From Bacteroidales bacterium UBA4293 (GTDB lineage: Bacteria; Bacteroidota; Bacteroidia; Bacteroidales; Bacteroidaceae), in NCBI GenBank assembly GCA_002395835.1, contig DGVD01000006.1, forward strand, positions 1 to 28,110: DNA of 28,110 nt, read 5' to 3'. Shown here piece by piece: positions 15,414 through 23,706 of this stretch. Numbering within the stretch: the first letter of the stretch is position 1; every line of letters starts with the position of its first letter. A program made the position numbers and the translations under genes. Below the pieces are notes generated by a model that had not been told where the DNA came from, made no database searches, and was given only the letters and a program-made list of their open reading frames with translations.

Positions 15414-16805
15414 ATGTTTAAGCAGAAAACATTAAAAGGAAGTTTCTCTCTTTTCGGCAAGGGACTTCACACAGGTTTGAACCTGACCGTAACATTCAAC
15501 CCTGCCCCTGAGAATCATGGATATAAAATCAAGCGCATTGACCTTCCTGACTTGCCAGTCATCGATGCCATTGCTGAAAACGTGGTAGACACTCAGAGAG
15601 GAACCGTGCTAGCCAATGGCAATGCCCGTGTAAGCACAGTGGAACATGCGCTAGCTGCACTTTATGCCAATGGTATAGACAACTGTTTAATGGAGGTAAA
15701 CGGTCCGGAATTCCCTATTTTGGACGGAAGCGCCATTGAATATGTAAACAAAATAGAACAGGTGGGACTGGAAGAGCAGAATGCTCCTAAAGACTTTTAT
15801 GTTATACATAAGAAATTTGAGATTAAGGATGCAAACACTGGTTCCTGCATCACCATTCTGCCTGACGAGGAATTCTCCATCACTTCTATGATTTCTTTTG
15901 GCGGCACAGTGCTTTCCAGCTCTTTTGCCACCTTAGATGATATGCGAAACTTCAATAAGGAGATAGCGGCAAGCCGTACATTCGTATTCGTACGTGAAAT
16001 TCATCCACTGCTGAATGCGGGATTAATTAAGGGGGGTGACTTGGACAATGCCATCGTTATTTATGAGAATCAACTTCCTCAAGACCAGTTTGACAGTCTG
16101 GCCGACACGATTGGCGTAGAGCATCGGGATGCCAGAGAATTAGGCTATATTCAAACCAAACCTTTAGTTTGGAAGAATGAACCGGCACGTCACAAGCTGC
16201 TGGATATCATTGGTGATATGGCCTTGATAGGTCGACCTATCAAGGGTAGAATCATCGCTACCCGTCCGGGACATACTATTAATAATAAGTTTGCCCGTCT
16301 AATGCGCAAAGAAATTCGACAGCATGAGATTCAGGCTCCAATCTATGACCCGAACAAGGAACCGATTTTAGACAATAACCGAATTCGCGAACTTCTTCCA
16401 CACCGCTACCCTATGCAGTTAGTGGATAAAGTCATTGAACTTGGTGCCAACTATATCGTAGGTGTGAAGAACATCACAAGTAACGAGCCTTTCTTCCAAG
16501 GTCACTTCCCTGGAGAACCAGTCATGCCTGGCGTTTTGGAGGTAGAGGCAATGGCACAATGTGGTGGTTTACTGGCAATAAACCAAATAGAGAATACAGA
16601 CGAACTGAATACCTACTTCTTGAAAATCGATGGTGTAAAATTCAGGAAGAAGGTAGTTCCTGGAGATACATTGGTTTTCCGTGTAGAACTAATCAGTCCT
16701 TTACGTAGAGGCATAGCCACCATGAAAGGTTACATATTTGTGGGCGAATCTATTGTCTGCGAAGCTACTTTCACTGCACAAATTACACAGAATAAAAAAG
16801 AATAG
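15414..16805 (+). CDS. lpxC/fabZ: Bifunctional LpxC deacetylase / FabZ dehydratase fusion
   Basis: A 463-residue fusion typical of Bacteroidetes. Residues 1-305 are LpxC, the zinc deacetylase that commits UDP-acyl-GlcNAc to lipid A: zinc ligands H78 (STVEH), H260 and D264 (HKLLDIIGD), and catalytic H287 (RPGH). Residues 320-463 are FabZ, the 3-hydroxyacyl-ACP dehydratase of fatty acid synthesis: LLPHRYPMQLVD, H364 in FQGHFPGEPVMPGV, and E378 in VEAMAQ. Joining these activities puts the enzyme that makes lipid A and the one that diverts hydroxyacyl-ACP to phospholipids at equal dose. lpxA begins 2 bases after the stop. Confidence 0.97.
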   Translation: MFKQKTLKGSFSLFGKGLHTGLNLTVTFNPAPENHGYKIKRIDLPDLPVIDAIAENVVDTQRGTVLANGNARVSTVEHALAALYANGIDNCLMEVNGPEFPILDGSAIEYVNKIEQVGLEEQNAPKDFYVIHKKFEIKDANTGSCITILPDEEFSITSMISFGGTVLSSSFATLDDMRNFNKEIAASRTFVFVREIHPLLNAGLIKGGDLDNAIVIYENQLPQDQFDSLADTIGVEHRDARELGYIQTKPLVWKNEPARHKLLDIIGDMALIGRPIKGRIIATRPGHTINNKFARLMRKEIRQHEIQAPIYDPNKEPILDNNRIRELLPHRYPMQLVDKVIELGANYIVGVKNITSNEPFFQGHFPGEPVMPGVLEVEAMAQCGGLLAINQIENTDELNTYFLKIDGVKFRKKVVPGDTLVFRVELISPLRRGIATMKGYIFVGESIVCEATFTAQITQNKKE

Positions 16806-16807
16806 AT

Positions 16808-17578
16808 ATGAGTAAAATCAGTCCTTTAGCATTTATCGACCCTGAAGCTAAAATTGGCAAGAACTGTGAAATTGGCCCATTCTGCTTCATAGACAAGAAC
16901 GTAGTCATTGGCGACAATAACGTGCTGATGAATAGCGTGACAATTCTCTACGGGGCCAGAATAGGCAATGGCAATATATTCTTCCCTGGTGCTGTCATTA
17001 GTGCCATCCCTCAGGATTTGAAATTCCGAGGAGAAGAGACCACAGCAGAAATTGGAGATAACAATAAAATCCGTGAAAACGTTACCATCAACCGAGGCAC
17101 TGCTGCTCTGGGTAAGACCATTGTAGGCAGTAACAATCTGCTGATGGAAGGTGCTCACGTAGCTCATGATTGTGTGGTGGGCAGTGGTTGCATTATTGGA
17201 AATCAAACGAAACTGGCTGGGGAAGTCGTCATTGACGATAATGCCATTCTCAGTGCTGTGGTACTGGTTCATCAGTTCACTCACATCGGCGGTTTTGTAA
17301 TGATTCAAGGAGGCACACGCCTGGGTTCGGATATTCCTCCATATACCATTGTGGGCAGAGAACCAGTTAAATACTGTGGTTTAAACCTAGTAGGCCTTCG
17401 CCGTCGAGGATTCAGCAATGAAACCATCGACCAGATTCACGAAGCTTACCGTATCGTCTATTCCGAAGGACTAAACGTGAAAGATGCTGTGGAGAAGCTA
17501 AAGAATCTGCCTCAAACACCAGAGGTAAAATATATCACCGAATTTATTGAGAGTTCAAAACGAGGAATAGTTAAATAA
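16808..17578 (+). CDS. lpxA: UDP-N-acetylglucosamine O-acyltransferase
   Basis: A 256-residue left-handed beta-helix enzyme that transfers a 3-hydroxyacyl chain to UDP-GlcNAc, the first lipid A step. Hexapeptide repeats occupy 1-190 and a helical C-terminal domain follows (GLNLVGLRRRGFS). H120 in HVAHDC matches catalytic E. coli H125, and H155 in VHQFTHIGG matches H160. The residue aligning with E. coli H144 is E139 (LAGEVVIDD). The Gly corresponding to the E. coli acyl-chain ruler G173 appears kept. Gaps of 2 bases on each side show tight coupling in the operon. Confidence 0.96.
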   Translation: MSKISPLAFIDPEAKIGKNCEIGPFCFIDKNVVIGDNNVLMNSVTILYGARIGNGNIFFPGAVISAIPQDLKFRGEETTAEIGDNNKIRENVTINRGTAALGKTIVGSNNLLMEGAHVAHDCVVGSGCIIGNQTKLAGEVVIDDNAILSAVVLVHQFTHIGGFVMIQGGTRLGSDIPPYTIVGREPVKYCGLNLVGLRRRGFSNETIDQIHEAYRIVYSEGLNVKDAVEKLKNLPQTPEVKYITEFIESSKRGIVK

Positions 17579-17580
17579 TT

Positions 17581-18126
17581 ATGGTATTTACTTTTACTGT
17601 CATCTCCGACGAGGTTGATGACTTCGTACGTGAGATAAGAATTGATGGCGATGCTACATTTCAGGACCTTCATAAGACTATTTTAAGTACTTGTGGTTAT
17701 CCTGATGACCAGATGACCTCCTTCTTCATCTGCAGTGAGAGATGGGAAAAGGAACAGGAAATCACCTTGGAAGATATGGGAAACACCAGTGCCGATGAGG
17801 ATACTTATGTGATGCGTAATACTCGCCTCAGTGAACTTCTGGAAGATGAAGGACAACGCCTGATCTACATCTTCGACCCTATGGCCGACCGCTGTTTCTT
17901 TATGGAACTGACTACTGTGGAGTTTAACAAGAACCTAAAAACTCCAAAAATCACCCGTAAGAGTGGTGATGCCCCTAAGCAGCTAATCGACTTCGACGAG
18001 GCAATGAAGAACATGGGTGGCTCAATGGATATGGATGAGGACTTCTTCGGAAGTGAAGATTTCAGCGAGGATGAATTCGATCCTGAAGGATTTGAATTTA
18101 CCGAGGGGAATCCATATGAGAACTAA
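17581..18126 (+). CDS. pRiA4b ORF-3-like acidic protein
   Basis: A 181-residue protein matching the pRiA4b ORF-3-like fold family (a beta-grasp-like small domain also seen as an IS1096 passenger). Residues 1-115 carry the typical start FTFTVISDEVDDFVREIRI, F-Q-D-L-H-K-T-I-L and the later T-R-L-S-E-L-L and L-I-Y-I-F-D-P segments. The last 35 residues are extremely acidic (runs of Asp and Glu with Phe and Gly) and likely disordered. No catalytic motif is visible and its function is not known. It starts 2 bases after lpxA and precedes miaA by 11, so it is co-expressed with the envelope genes; nothing around it suggests mobility despite the family name. Confidence 0.78.
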   Translation: MVFTFTVISDEVDDFVREIRIDGDATFQDLHKTILSTCGYPDDQMTSFFICSERWEKEQEITLEDMGNTSADEDTYVMRNTRLSELLEDEGQRLIYIFDPMADRCFFMELTTVEFNKNLKTPKITRKSGDAPKQLIDFDEAMKNMGGSMDMDEDFFGSEDFSEDEFDPEGFEFTEGNPYEN

Positions 18127-18137
18127 TTAATTGATTG

Positions 18138-19031
18138 ATGAAGACGCTGGTGGTGCTTTTGGGACCTACAGCTGTGGGTAAAACAGAATTAAGTCTAAAA
18201 CTGGCTGAGCATCTTAAATCTCCGATAATTTCGGCAGATTCCCGTCAATTGTATTCAGAACTTAAAATTGGGACTGCAGCCCCTACTCCTGAACAGCTGG
18301 CTCGCGTCAAACATTATTTCATAGGAACACTCCATCTCACTGATTACTATAGTGCAGCCCAGTACGAACAAGATGCACTCAGTGAGATGGAGCGTTTATT
18401 TCAAGAACATGACAAACTGCTCATGACTGGTGGCAGCATGATGTACATCGATGCCGTGATAAAGGGCATTGATGATATACCCACCGTAGACGAAGAAACT
18501 CGCCAAATGGTCAAAGAGCACTTTGAAAGAGATGGTCTGGATGTTTTAGCGGCTGAATTGAAAATGCTAGATCCAGAATATTACCAAATTGTGGACTTAA
18601 AGAACCATAAACGTGTGGTTCATGCTTTGGAAATCTGCTATATGACAGGTAAGACCTTTACCAGCTTTCGAAAGGCTGAAATAAAAAAACGACCTTTCAA
18701 GATTTTATTGATAGGGCTACAACGACCTCGTGAAGAGTTGTTCAGACGAATTGGGCTACGGGTGGACCAAATGATGGCTGACGGACTGCTGGAGGAAGTA
18801 AAAAGTGTACAGCTTTATAGGGAGCTAAATGCATTGAACACCGTGGGATACAAAGAGATTTTAAAGTATCTGGATGGTGAATGGCCCTTAGATATGGCTG
18901 TGGAAAAAATCAAACGGAATACCCGTATCTATGCAAAGAAACAAATGACCTGGTTCAAGAAAAATGAGAACATCAAGTGGTTTAACCCTGATGATAGTGA
19001 GGCCATTATCGAATATATAGACAACAATTAA
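18138..19031 (+). CDS. miaA: tRNA dimethylallyltransferase
   Basis: A 297-residue enzyme that adds a dimethylallyl group to A37 of tRNAs reading U-starting codons. The P-loop GPTAVGKT is at 9-16, followed by SADSRQLY (catalytic Asp context), GTAAPT, MTGGSMMYIDA and the C-terminal NTVGYKEI and KRNTRIYAKKQMTWF motifs of MiaA. The start is the ATG at 18138; a TTG one codon earlier is less likely. It lies inside the lpx-PBP operon, 1 base before the penicillin-binding protein gene. Confidence 0.96.
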   Translation: MKTLVVLLGPTAVGKTELSLKLAEHLKSPIISADSRQLYSELKIGTAAPTPEQLARVKHYFIGTLHLTDYYSAAQYEQDALSEMERLFQEHDKLLMTGGSMMYIDAVIKGIDDIPTVDEETRQMVKEHFERDGLDVLAAELKMLDPEYYQIVDLKNHKRVVHALEICYMTGKTFTSFRKAEIKKRPFKILLIGLQRPREELFRRIGLRVDQMMADGLLEEVKSVQLYRELNALNTVGYKEILKYLDGEWPLDMAVEKIKRNTRIYAKKQMTWFKKNENIKWFNPDDSEAIIEYIDNN

Positions 19032-19032
19032 A

Positions 19033-21390
19033 ATGTCAAAAATAATAAGGAAACTATTGACTCCTTTTTATTGGTACAAACATCAATTCAAAGGAAAACC
19101 TTGGTGGAGAAAATTGATTATAGGACTTTTGAGTTTTATCATTTTCTTCTTCTTGTTTTTGTTGGCTATCGACAACAACTTTTTGTGGCTTTTCGGGAAA
19201 TCACCTAGCATGGCTGCCATCTCAAACCCCATTGTCAATGAGGCTTCTTTTCTGTATAGCGCAGACAACAAGCTACTAGGTAAGTACTTCAACGAGAATC
19301 GTTCTCCTGTGAAATATGAGGAAATCAGTCCTATCTTGATTGAAACTCTGATAAATACAGAAGATGAACGTTTCTATCTGCATAAAGGCATTGACATAGT
19401 AGGCTTAACTTCTGCTTTCGTAGATATGCTTCATGGAGATGCCCGTGGCGCCTCTACCATTACTCAACAACTAGTTAAAAACATGTTTCGTGTCCGCACG
19501 GAGTACTCCACCGGTCTATGTGGTAAAATTCCTGGTCTCAGATTGTTTATCATGAAAATGAAGGAATGGATTTCTGCCACTAAAATTGAAATGAAGTTCA
19601 ACAAGCAGGAAATTCTTACCATGTACTTCAACACAGTGGATTTTGGTTCCAATGCCTATGGTATCAAAACTGCAGCCAAAACTTATTTTAATACTACTCC
19701 AGATAAACTGAATCATGAACAAAGTGCGGTTCTAGTGGGTTTGTTAAAAGCTACCACAACCTACAACCCACGTTTAAACCCAAAGAATAGCCTTGCCCGT
19801 CGGAATGTAGTTCTGGGGAATATGCTCAGGCATAATGCTATCACAAAAAATGAGTATGATTCACTAACCCAGATTCCTATTAGATTAAACTATTCGGTAG
19901 AGAACAACTATGATGGACAGGCACTTTATTTCCGTCAAGCAGTGGCAAACTATCTAAGAGAATGGTGTGAAGAGAATGGATACGATCTCTATTCTGATGG
20001 CTTAAAAATTTACACCACCATTGACACTCGCTTACAAAAATATGCCGAGGAGGCTGCCATTAAACAGATGGAACAACTTCAGGAAAAGTTTGATGAGCAC
20101 TGGCGAGGTCAGGAACCCTGGCGAGATGAACGTGGCCATGTGATGCCCAACTTCATAGAAGACTTGGCTAAGAAGAGCATTTATTATAGGATATTAGACG
20201 ACAAATATAATGGGCAAAAAGATTCCATCAAATTCTATATGAATGAGCCTCACAAGCTGAAAGTATTCACTTACAATGGCATGAAGGACACGATGATGAG
20301 TACGATGGACTCCATTCGGTACACGGAAAGATTCCTTCATTGTGGCTTTGTGGTGATGGAGCCTCAAACTAGTCAGGTAAAAGCTTGGGTGGGTGACTTG
20401 GATTTTTCAGCTTGGAAATATGACAAAGTTACAGCCGGAAGACAACCAGGCTCTACATTTAAACTCTTCGTTTATACTGAAGCTATGAATCAGGGACTTA
20501 CCCCATTCACACGAAGAACCGATTCCTATTTTTCTGTTCCTATAGAAAGGATAAAAGGGAAAAAGGAATATTGGACTCCCCATAATGCCAATGGGTATTG
20601 CACAGGAGCCAATATGACTTTACGGCGTGCCTTTGCACAAAGTGTAAATACCATTGCAGCAAAACTTGGAACTGAAATAGGAATTGAGAATGTTATCAAG
20701 ACAGCTCATGACTTAGGTATCAAGTCTCAGCTAGATACCGTACCATCTTTAAGTCTAGGCTCCAGCGACGTGAACCTTCTAGAACTGGTAAATTCCTACT
20801 GTACCATAGTTGACGATGGAAAATATCTGGCTCCAGTACTGGTCACAAAAATTTTAGACCGTAATGGAAAAATCATATTTCGGGCGGAGGAAGAACCCAT
20901 CCAAGTGGTTCCCTACAGATCAGCCTGGATGATGCAACAACTACTGTTGGCTGGTATGAGGGAATATGGTGGAACTTCACAAGCTTTATGGCGCTTCAAT
21001 ATTCATAATTACAATACGAACTTTGGAGGAAAGACCGGAACTTCCAGCAATCATTCAGATGCATGGTACATCGGAACAACTCGTAATTTGGTGGGAGGCG
21101 CCTGGGTGGGCGGTGAATACCGTTGCATTCATTTCCGAACTGGAGAGCTAGGACAAGGAAGCCGTACTGCTCTCCCTATTTTCGGTTATTTTATGGAAAA
21201 AGTACTTAAAGACCCTGACTTCAAACAGTATCAAGGCATGTTTCCTAAAGATCCATTGGAAGATATTGGCGAAATAATAGAAGAACCATATTATGAGCCT
21301 GCAGACACTGATACCATTCAGGCTATTCCAGATACGATTCAGAGTTTTCCAATCAGGGAAGAGATTATTTCTATAGATACTATATATTAA
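19033..21390 (+). CDS. Class A penicillin-binding protein (PBP1A-like), transglycosylase/transpeptidase
   Basis: A 785-residue inner-membrane peptidoglycan synthase. A basic cytoplasmic tail and one transmembrane helix (about 27-46) precede the GT51 glycosyltransferase domain, with catalytic E110 in TEDERFYLHKGID and RGASTITQQLVKNMF. The transpeptidase domain has the active-site S474 in GSTFK, the SVN triad at 537-539 and KTG at 667-669. The last 40 residues are rich in Asp, Glu, Ile and Pro, a low-complexity tail. The start is 1 base after the miaA stop and the gene is followed by a strong terminator, so it ends the envelope operon. Base composition is more AT-rich than the lpx genes. Confidence 0.94.
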   Translation: MSKIIRKLLTPFYWYKHQFKGKPWWRKLIIGLLSFIIFFFLFLLAIDNNFLWLFGKSPSMAAISNPIVNEASFLYSADNKLLGKYFNENRSPVKYEEISPILIETLINTEDERFYLHKGIDIVGLTSAFVDMLHGDARGASTITQQLVKNMFRVRTEYSTGLCGKIPGLRLFIMKMKEWISATKIEMKFNKQEILTMYFNTVDFGSNAYGIKTAAKTYFNTTPDKLNHEQSAVLVGLLKATTTYNPRLNPKNSLARRNVVLGNMLRHNAITKNEYDSLTQIPIRLNYSVENNYDGQALYFRQAVANYLREWCEENGYDLYSDGLKIYTTIDTRLQKYAEEAAIKQMEQLQEKFDEHWRGQEPWRDERGHVMPNFIEDLAKKSIYYRILDDKYNGQKDSIKFYMNEPHKLKVFTYNGMKDTMMSTMDSIRYTERFLHCGFVVMEPQTSQVKAWVGDLDFSAWKYDKVTAGRQPGSTFKLFVYTEAMNQGLTPFTRRTDSYFSVPIERIKGKKEYWTPHNANGYCTGANMTLRRAFAQSVNTIAAKLGTEIGIENVIKTAHDLGIKSQLDTVPSLSLGSSDVNLLELVNSYCTIVDDGKYLAPVLVTKILDRNGKIIFRAEEEPIQVVPYRSAWMMQQLLLAGMREYGGTSQALWRFNIHNYNTNFGGKTGTSSNHSDAWYIGTTRNLVGGAWVGGEYRCIHFRTGELGQGSRTALPIFGYFMEKVLKDPDFKQYQGMFPKDPLEDIGEIIEEPYYEPADTDTIQAIPDTIQSFPIREEIISIDTIY

Positions 21391-21416
21391 GGTATATTGA
21401 AAAGGACAAAAAAAAG

Positions 21417-21447
21417 AGGCCATTCTCACAAAGAGTGTGGCCTTTTT
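21417..21447. terminator. Bidirectional intrinsic terminator after the PBP gene
   Basis: AGGCCATTCTC (21417-21427) pairs with GAGTGTGGCCT (21433-21443) with one mismatch and one G-T pair around a five-base loop. On the plus strand it is followed by five T; on the minus strand an eight-T run follows after one C. It can end the PBP operon and the small minus-strand gene at 21459-21551. Confidence 0.85.
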
Positions 21448-21458
21448 CCTCTAATATA

Positions 21459-21551
21459 TTACTTGCCCAATACCCAACGTCCTATTGTAGGACCTAAAAT
21501 TTCTAAAGCAAAATCATAAAGATTTTCACGAAAAACCTCAAATGATTCCAT
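21459..21551 (-). CDS. Possible 30-residue protein gene
   Basis: A short frame of 30 codons plus stop, too small for normal gene finders. The peptide starts MESFEVFREN and ends GRWVLGK; it has an acidic, amphipathic first half, a hydrophobic middle and one Trp. I do not recognise it. It is supported by context: a -7 box on the same strand (21601-21608) about 50 bases upstream, and a hairpin with an eight-T tract directly after the stop. It could instead be a small regulatory RNA, or the 3' part of an old gene. Coding status is inferred. Confidence 0.45.
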   Translation of the reverse strand: MESFEVFRENLYDFALEILGPTIGRWVLGK

Positions 21552-21600
21552 AAGTATACCCAATCTTTTTATCCTTTGTAATTATCCATCATTTTCAAGG

Positions 21601-21608
21601 CAAAGTTA
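21601..21608 (-). promoter_or_regulatory. -7 promoter box for the small minus-strand gene
   Basis: The minus strand reads TAACTTTG, an exact TAnnTTTG match, about 50 bases before the ATG at 21551. No clear -33 TTTG box is seen. Confidence 0.45.
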
Positions 21609-21661
21609 CATCGGATTCTAAATAGGAGAAAATTATTGAAGGTATTTTCAGTAAAAAATAG

Positions 21662-21669
21662 TACTTTTG
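21662..21669 (+). promoter_or_regulatory. -7 promoter box for the helicase gene
   Basis: TACTTTTG matches TAnnTTTG and lies 21 bases before the ATG at 21691. A TTG at 21636-21638 is 23 bases upstream, slightly further than usual. Confidence 0.5.
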
Positions 21670-21690
21670 TGACCTAAATCAAGAACATAT

Positions 21691-23706
21691 ATGGAAGTCA
21701 AAGAGATAGATGTAAATAACCCTGAATTCCAAACTGCATTAAGGCTTATTCAGTATACTCACCATTCTGTTTTTCTAACAGGAAAAGCGGGTACTGGTAA
21801 ATCTACGTTCTTGAAATATGTCTGCACACATACAAAGAAAAAGCATGTGGTGCTGGCACCAACAGGCATCGCTGCCATAAATGCAAATGGCTCTACTCTC
21901 CATAGTTTCTTTAAACTTCCTTTCCATCCCCTACTTCCCGATGACCAAATGTATTCATTAAGGAAGATAAAGAATACACTGAAGTATAATCAAGCTACAC
22001 GCAAGCTATTACAAGAGGTGGAGCTCATTATTATTGATGAGATTTCCATGGTTCGGGCAGATATCATCGACTTTATAGATAAGGTTCTCCGAGTATACAA
22101 TAGAAATATGCGCGAACCTTTTGGCGGCAAGCAAATGCTACTGGTTGGTGATGTCTTTCAGTTAGAACCTGTGGTTAAGGCTGATGAGCGAGAACTATTA
22201 AATCGTTTCTACCCTAATCCTTTCTTCTTTTCTGCTCACGTTTTCGATCAAATGGAACTGGTATCCATCGAACTAAAAAAGGTCTACAGACAAAAGGATC
22301 CAGTTTTTGTCAATGTGTTAGACCATATCCGTACAAATTCAGTGGGTGCAGCCGACCTCCAATTACTGAACACTCGATTAGATGCCGAATTCACAGGAGA
22401 ACATAATGAAATGTATGTCACCCTGGCTACACGTAGGGACAACGTGGACTTTATTAACGACCAAAAACTGAAGGAGTTACCTGACGAGCCTGTCATTTTC
22501 CAAGGTGAAATAAGAGGTGAATTTCCTGAATCTTCACTTCCCACATTAATGGAACTGGAACTAAAAGTAGGGGCACAAATCATTTTCATCAAAAATGATC
22601 AGGAAAAACAATGGGTAAATGGTACCATTGGAACTATTGAAGCTATTGATGAGGAAGATCAACTATTATACATCATTACAGAAGACAATAGAGCAGTAGA
22701 GGTTCGCAAAGAAAGCTGGAGCAATGTACGCTATTTTTATAACGAGGAGGAAAAGAAGATAGAAGAAGAGGAACTGGGGGTTTTTATTCAATTCCCCATT
22801 CGTTTGGCATGGGCTATTACCATTCATAAGAGTCAAGGATTGACTTTCAGCAGAGTTTCTATCGATTTCACAGGAGGCGTCTTTGCAGGTGGTCAAGCGT
22901 ATGTGGCATTATCCAGATGCACTTCACTAGACGGTATATGCTTGAAAAAAGAAATCCAGCGGAATGATGTTTTCGTTCGCCCTGATATAGTAAACTTTGC
23001 CAAACGATTCAATGACAAACAAGCAGTAGACCGGGCGATGAAACAAGCACAGGCTGATGTTTCTTACGAAAATACTATAAAGCTATTTAATGAGGGCAGG
23101 TTTAGAGAAATGTTAGATGAATTCTTTAAGGCTATTCATTTTCGCTATGATATTGAAAAACCACTCATCAAGCGTTTCATTACACGAAAGCTAAACATCA
23201 TCAATAAACTCAAAATAGAGAATGAAGGTTTGAAAAAACAACTTCAAGAACAACAAGATATGTTGATTGAAGTGGCCGAAGAATATTATGAATTGGGAAA
23301 TATGTGCATTACTGATGCACATGACCCCAAGGCTGCTTTAGCAAATTATGATAAGGCATTAAAACTGAATCCGAAATATACAGATGCGCTGATTCGCAAA
23401 GGAATTACTCATGCCGATATGGGGAACCACCATGAAGCATGTGCCTGCTATAATGAAGTTCTAGAAATGGCACCTGGTAATTTTAAAGCTTGGTATAACC
23501 GTGGAAAGAGCCGTCTGGCTCAGAATCTACCAGAAGAGGCTGCAAACGACTTCGACAAAGCAACTAGTCTGAAGCCTAAAAATGCCAATGCACACGAAAA
23601 ATTCGGTGATGCCCTTTCACTATGTGGGAAGGAAGAAGAAGCTGCTCTGCAATGGGCTATTGCTGAACAACTCAGAAAAAAAAAGAAAAATACTAATAAA
23701 GACTGA
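21691..23706 (+). CDS. Pif1-like superfamily 1 helicase with C-terminal TPR repeats
   Basis: A 671-residue DNA helicase. Walker A GKAGTGKS is at 31-38, motif Ia is LAPTGIAA, Walker B IIIDEISM ends at 120, motif III is LVGDVFQLEPV, and near 373-385 lies WAITIHKSQGLTF followed by YVALSRC, the motifs V-VI arrangement of Pif1/Dda/RecD-type 5'-3' helicases. After the helicase core comes a charged coiled segment and then about three tetratricopeptide repeats (about 535-660; for example ALANYDKALKLNPKYTDALI and ACYNEVLEMAPGNFKAWYNRG), with a Lys-rich end. Pif1 enzymes unwind G-quadruplexes and forked DNA; the TPR part probably binds a partner protein. Its 3' end overlaps the convergent radical SAM gene by 14 bases. 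Confidence 0.9.
   Translation: MEVKEIDVNNPEFQTALRLIQYTHHSVFLTGKAGTGKSTFLKYVCTHTKKKHVVLAPTGIAAINANGSTLHSFFKLPFHPLLPDDQMYSLRKIKNTLKYNQATRKLLQEVELIIIDEISMVRADIIDFIDKVLRVYNRNMREPFGGKQMLLVGDVFQLEPVVKADERELLNRFYPNPFFFSAHVFDQMELVSIELKKVYRQKDPVFVNVLDHIRTNSVGAADLQLLNTRLDAEFTGEHNEMYVTLATRRDNVDFINDQKLKELPDEPVIFQGEIRGEFPESSLPTLMELELKVGAQIIFIKNDQEKQWVNGTIGTIEAIDEEDQLLYIITEDNRAVEVRKESWSNVRYFYNEEEKKIEEEELGVFIQFPIRLAWAITIHKSQGLTFSRVSIDFTGGVFAGGQAYVALSRCTSLDGICLKKEIQRNDVFVRPDIVNFAKRFNDKQAVDRAMKQAQADVSYENTIKLFNEGRFREMLDEFFKAIHFRYDIEKPLIKRFITRKLNIINKLKIENEGLKKQLQEQQDMLIEVAEEYYELGNMCITDAHDPKAALANYDKALKLNPKYTDALIRKGITHADMGNHHEACACYNEVLEMAPGNFKAWYNRGKSRLAQNLPEEAANDFDKATSLKPKNANAHEKFGDALSLCGKEEEAALQWAIAEQLRKKKKNTNKD

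Noticed and set aside
17581..18126. Mobile-element passenger, because of the IS1096/pRiA4b family name
   Set aside because: No transposase, inverted ends or target duplication flank it; gene spacing is that of a stable operon.
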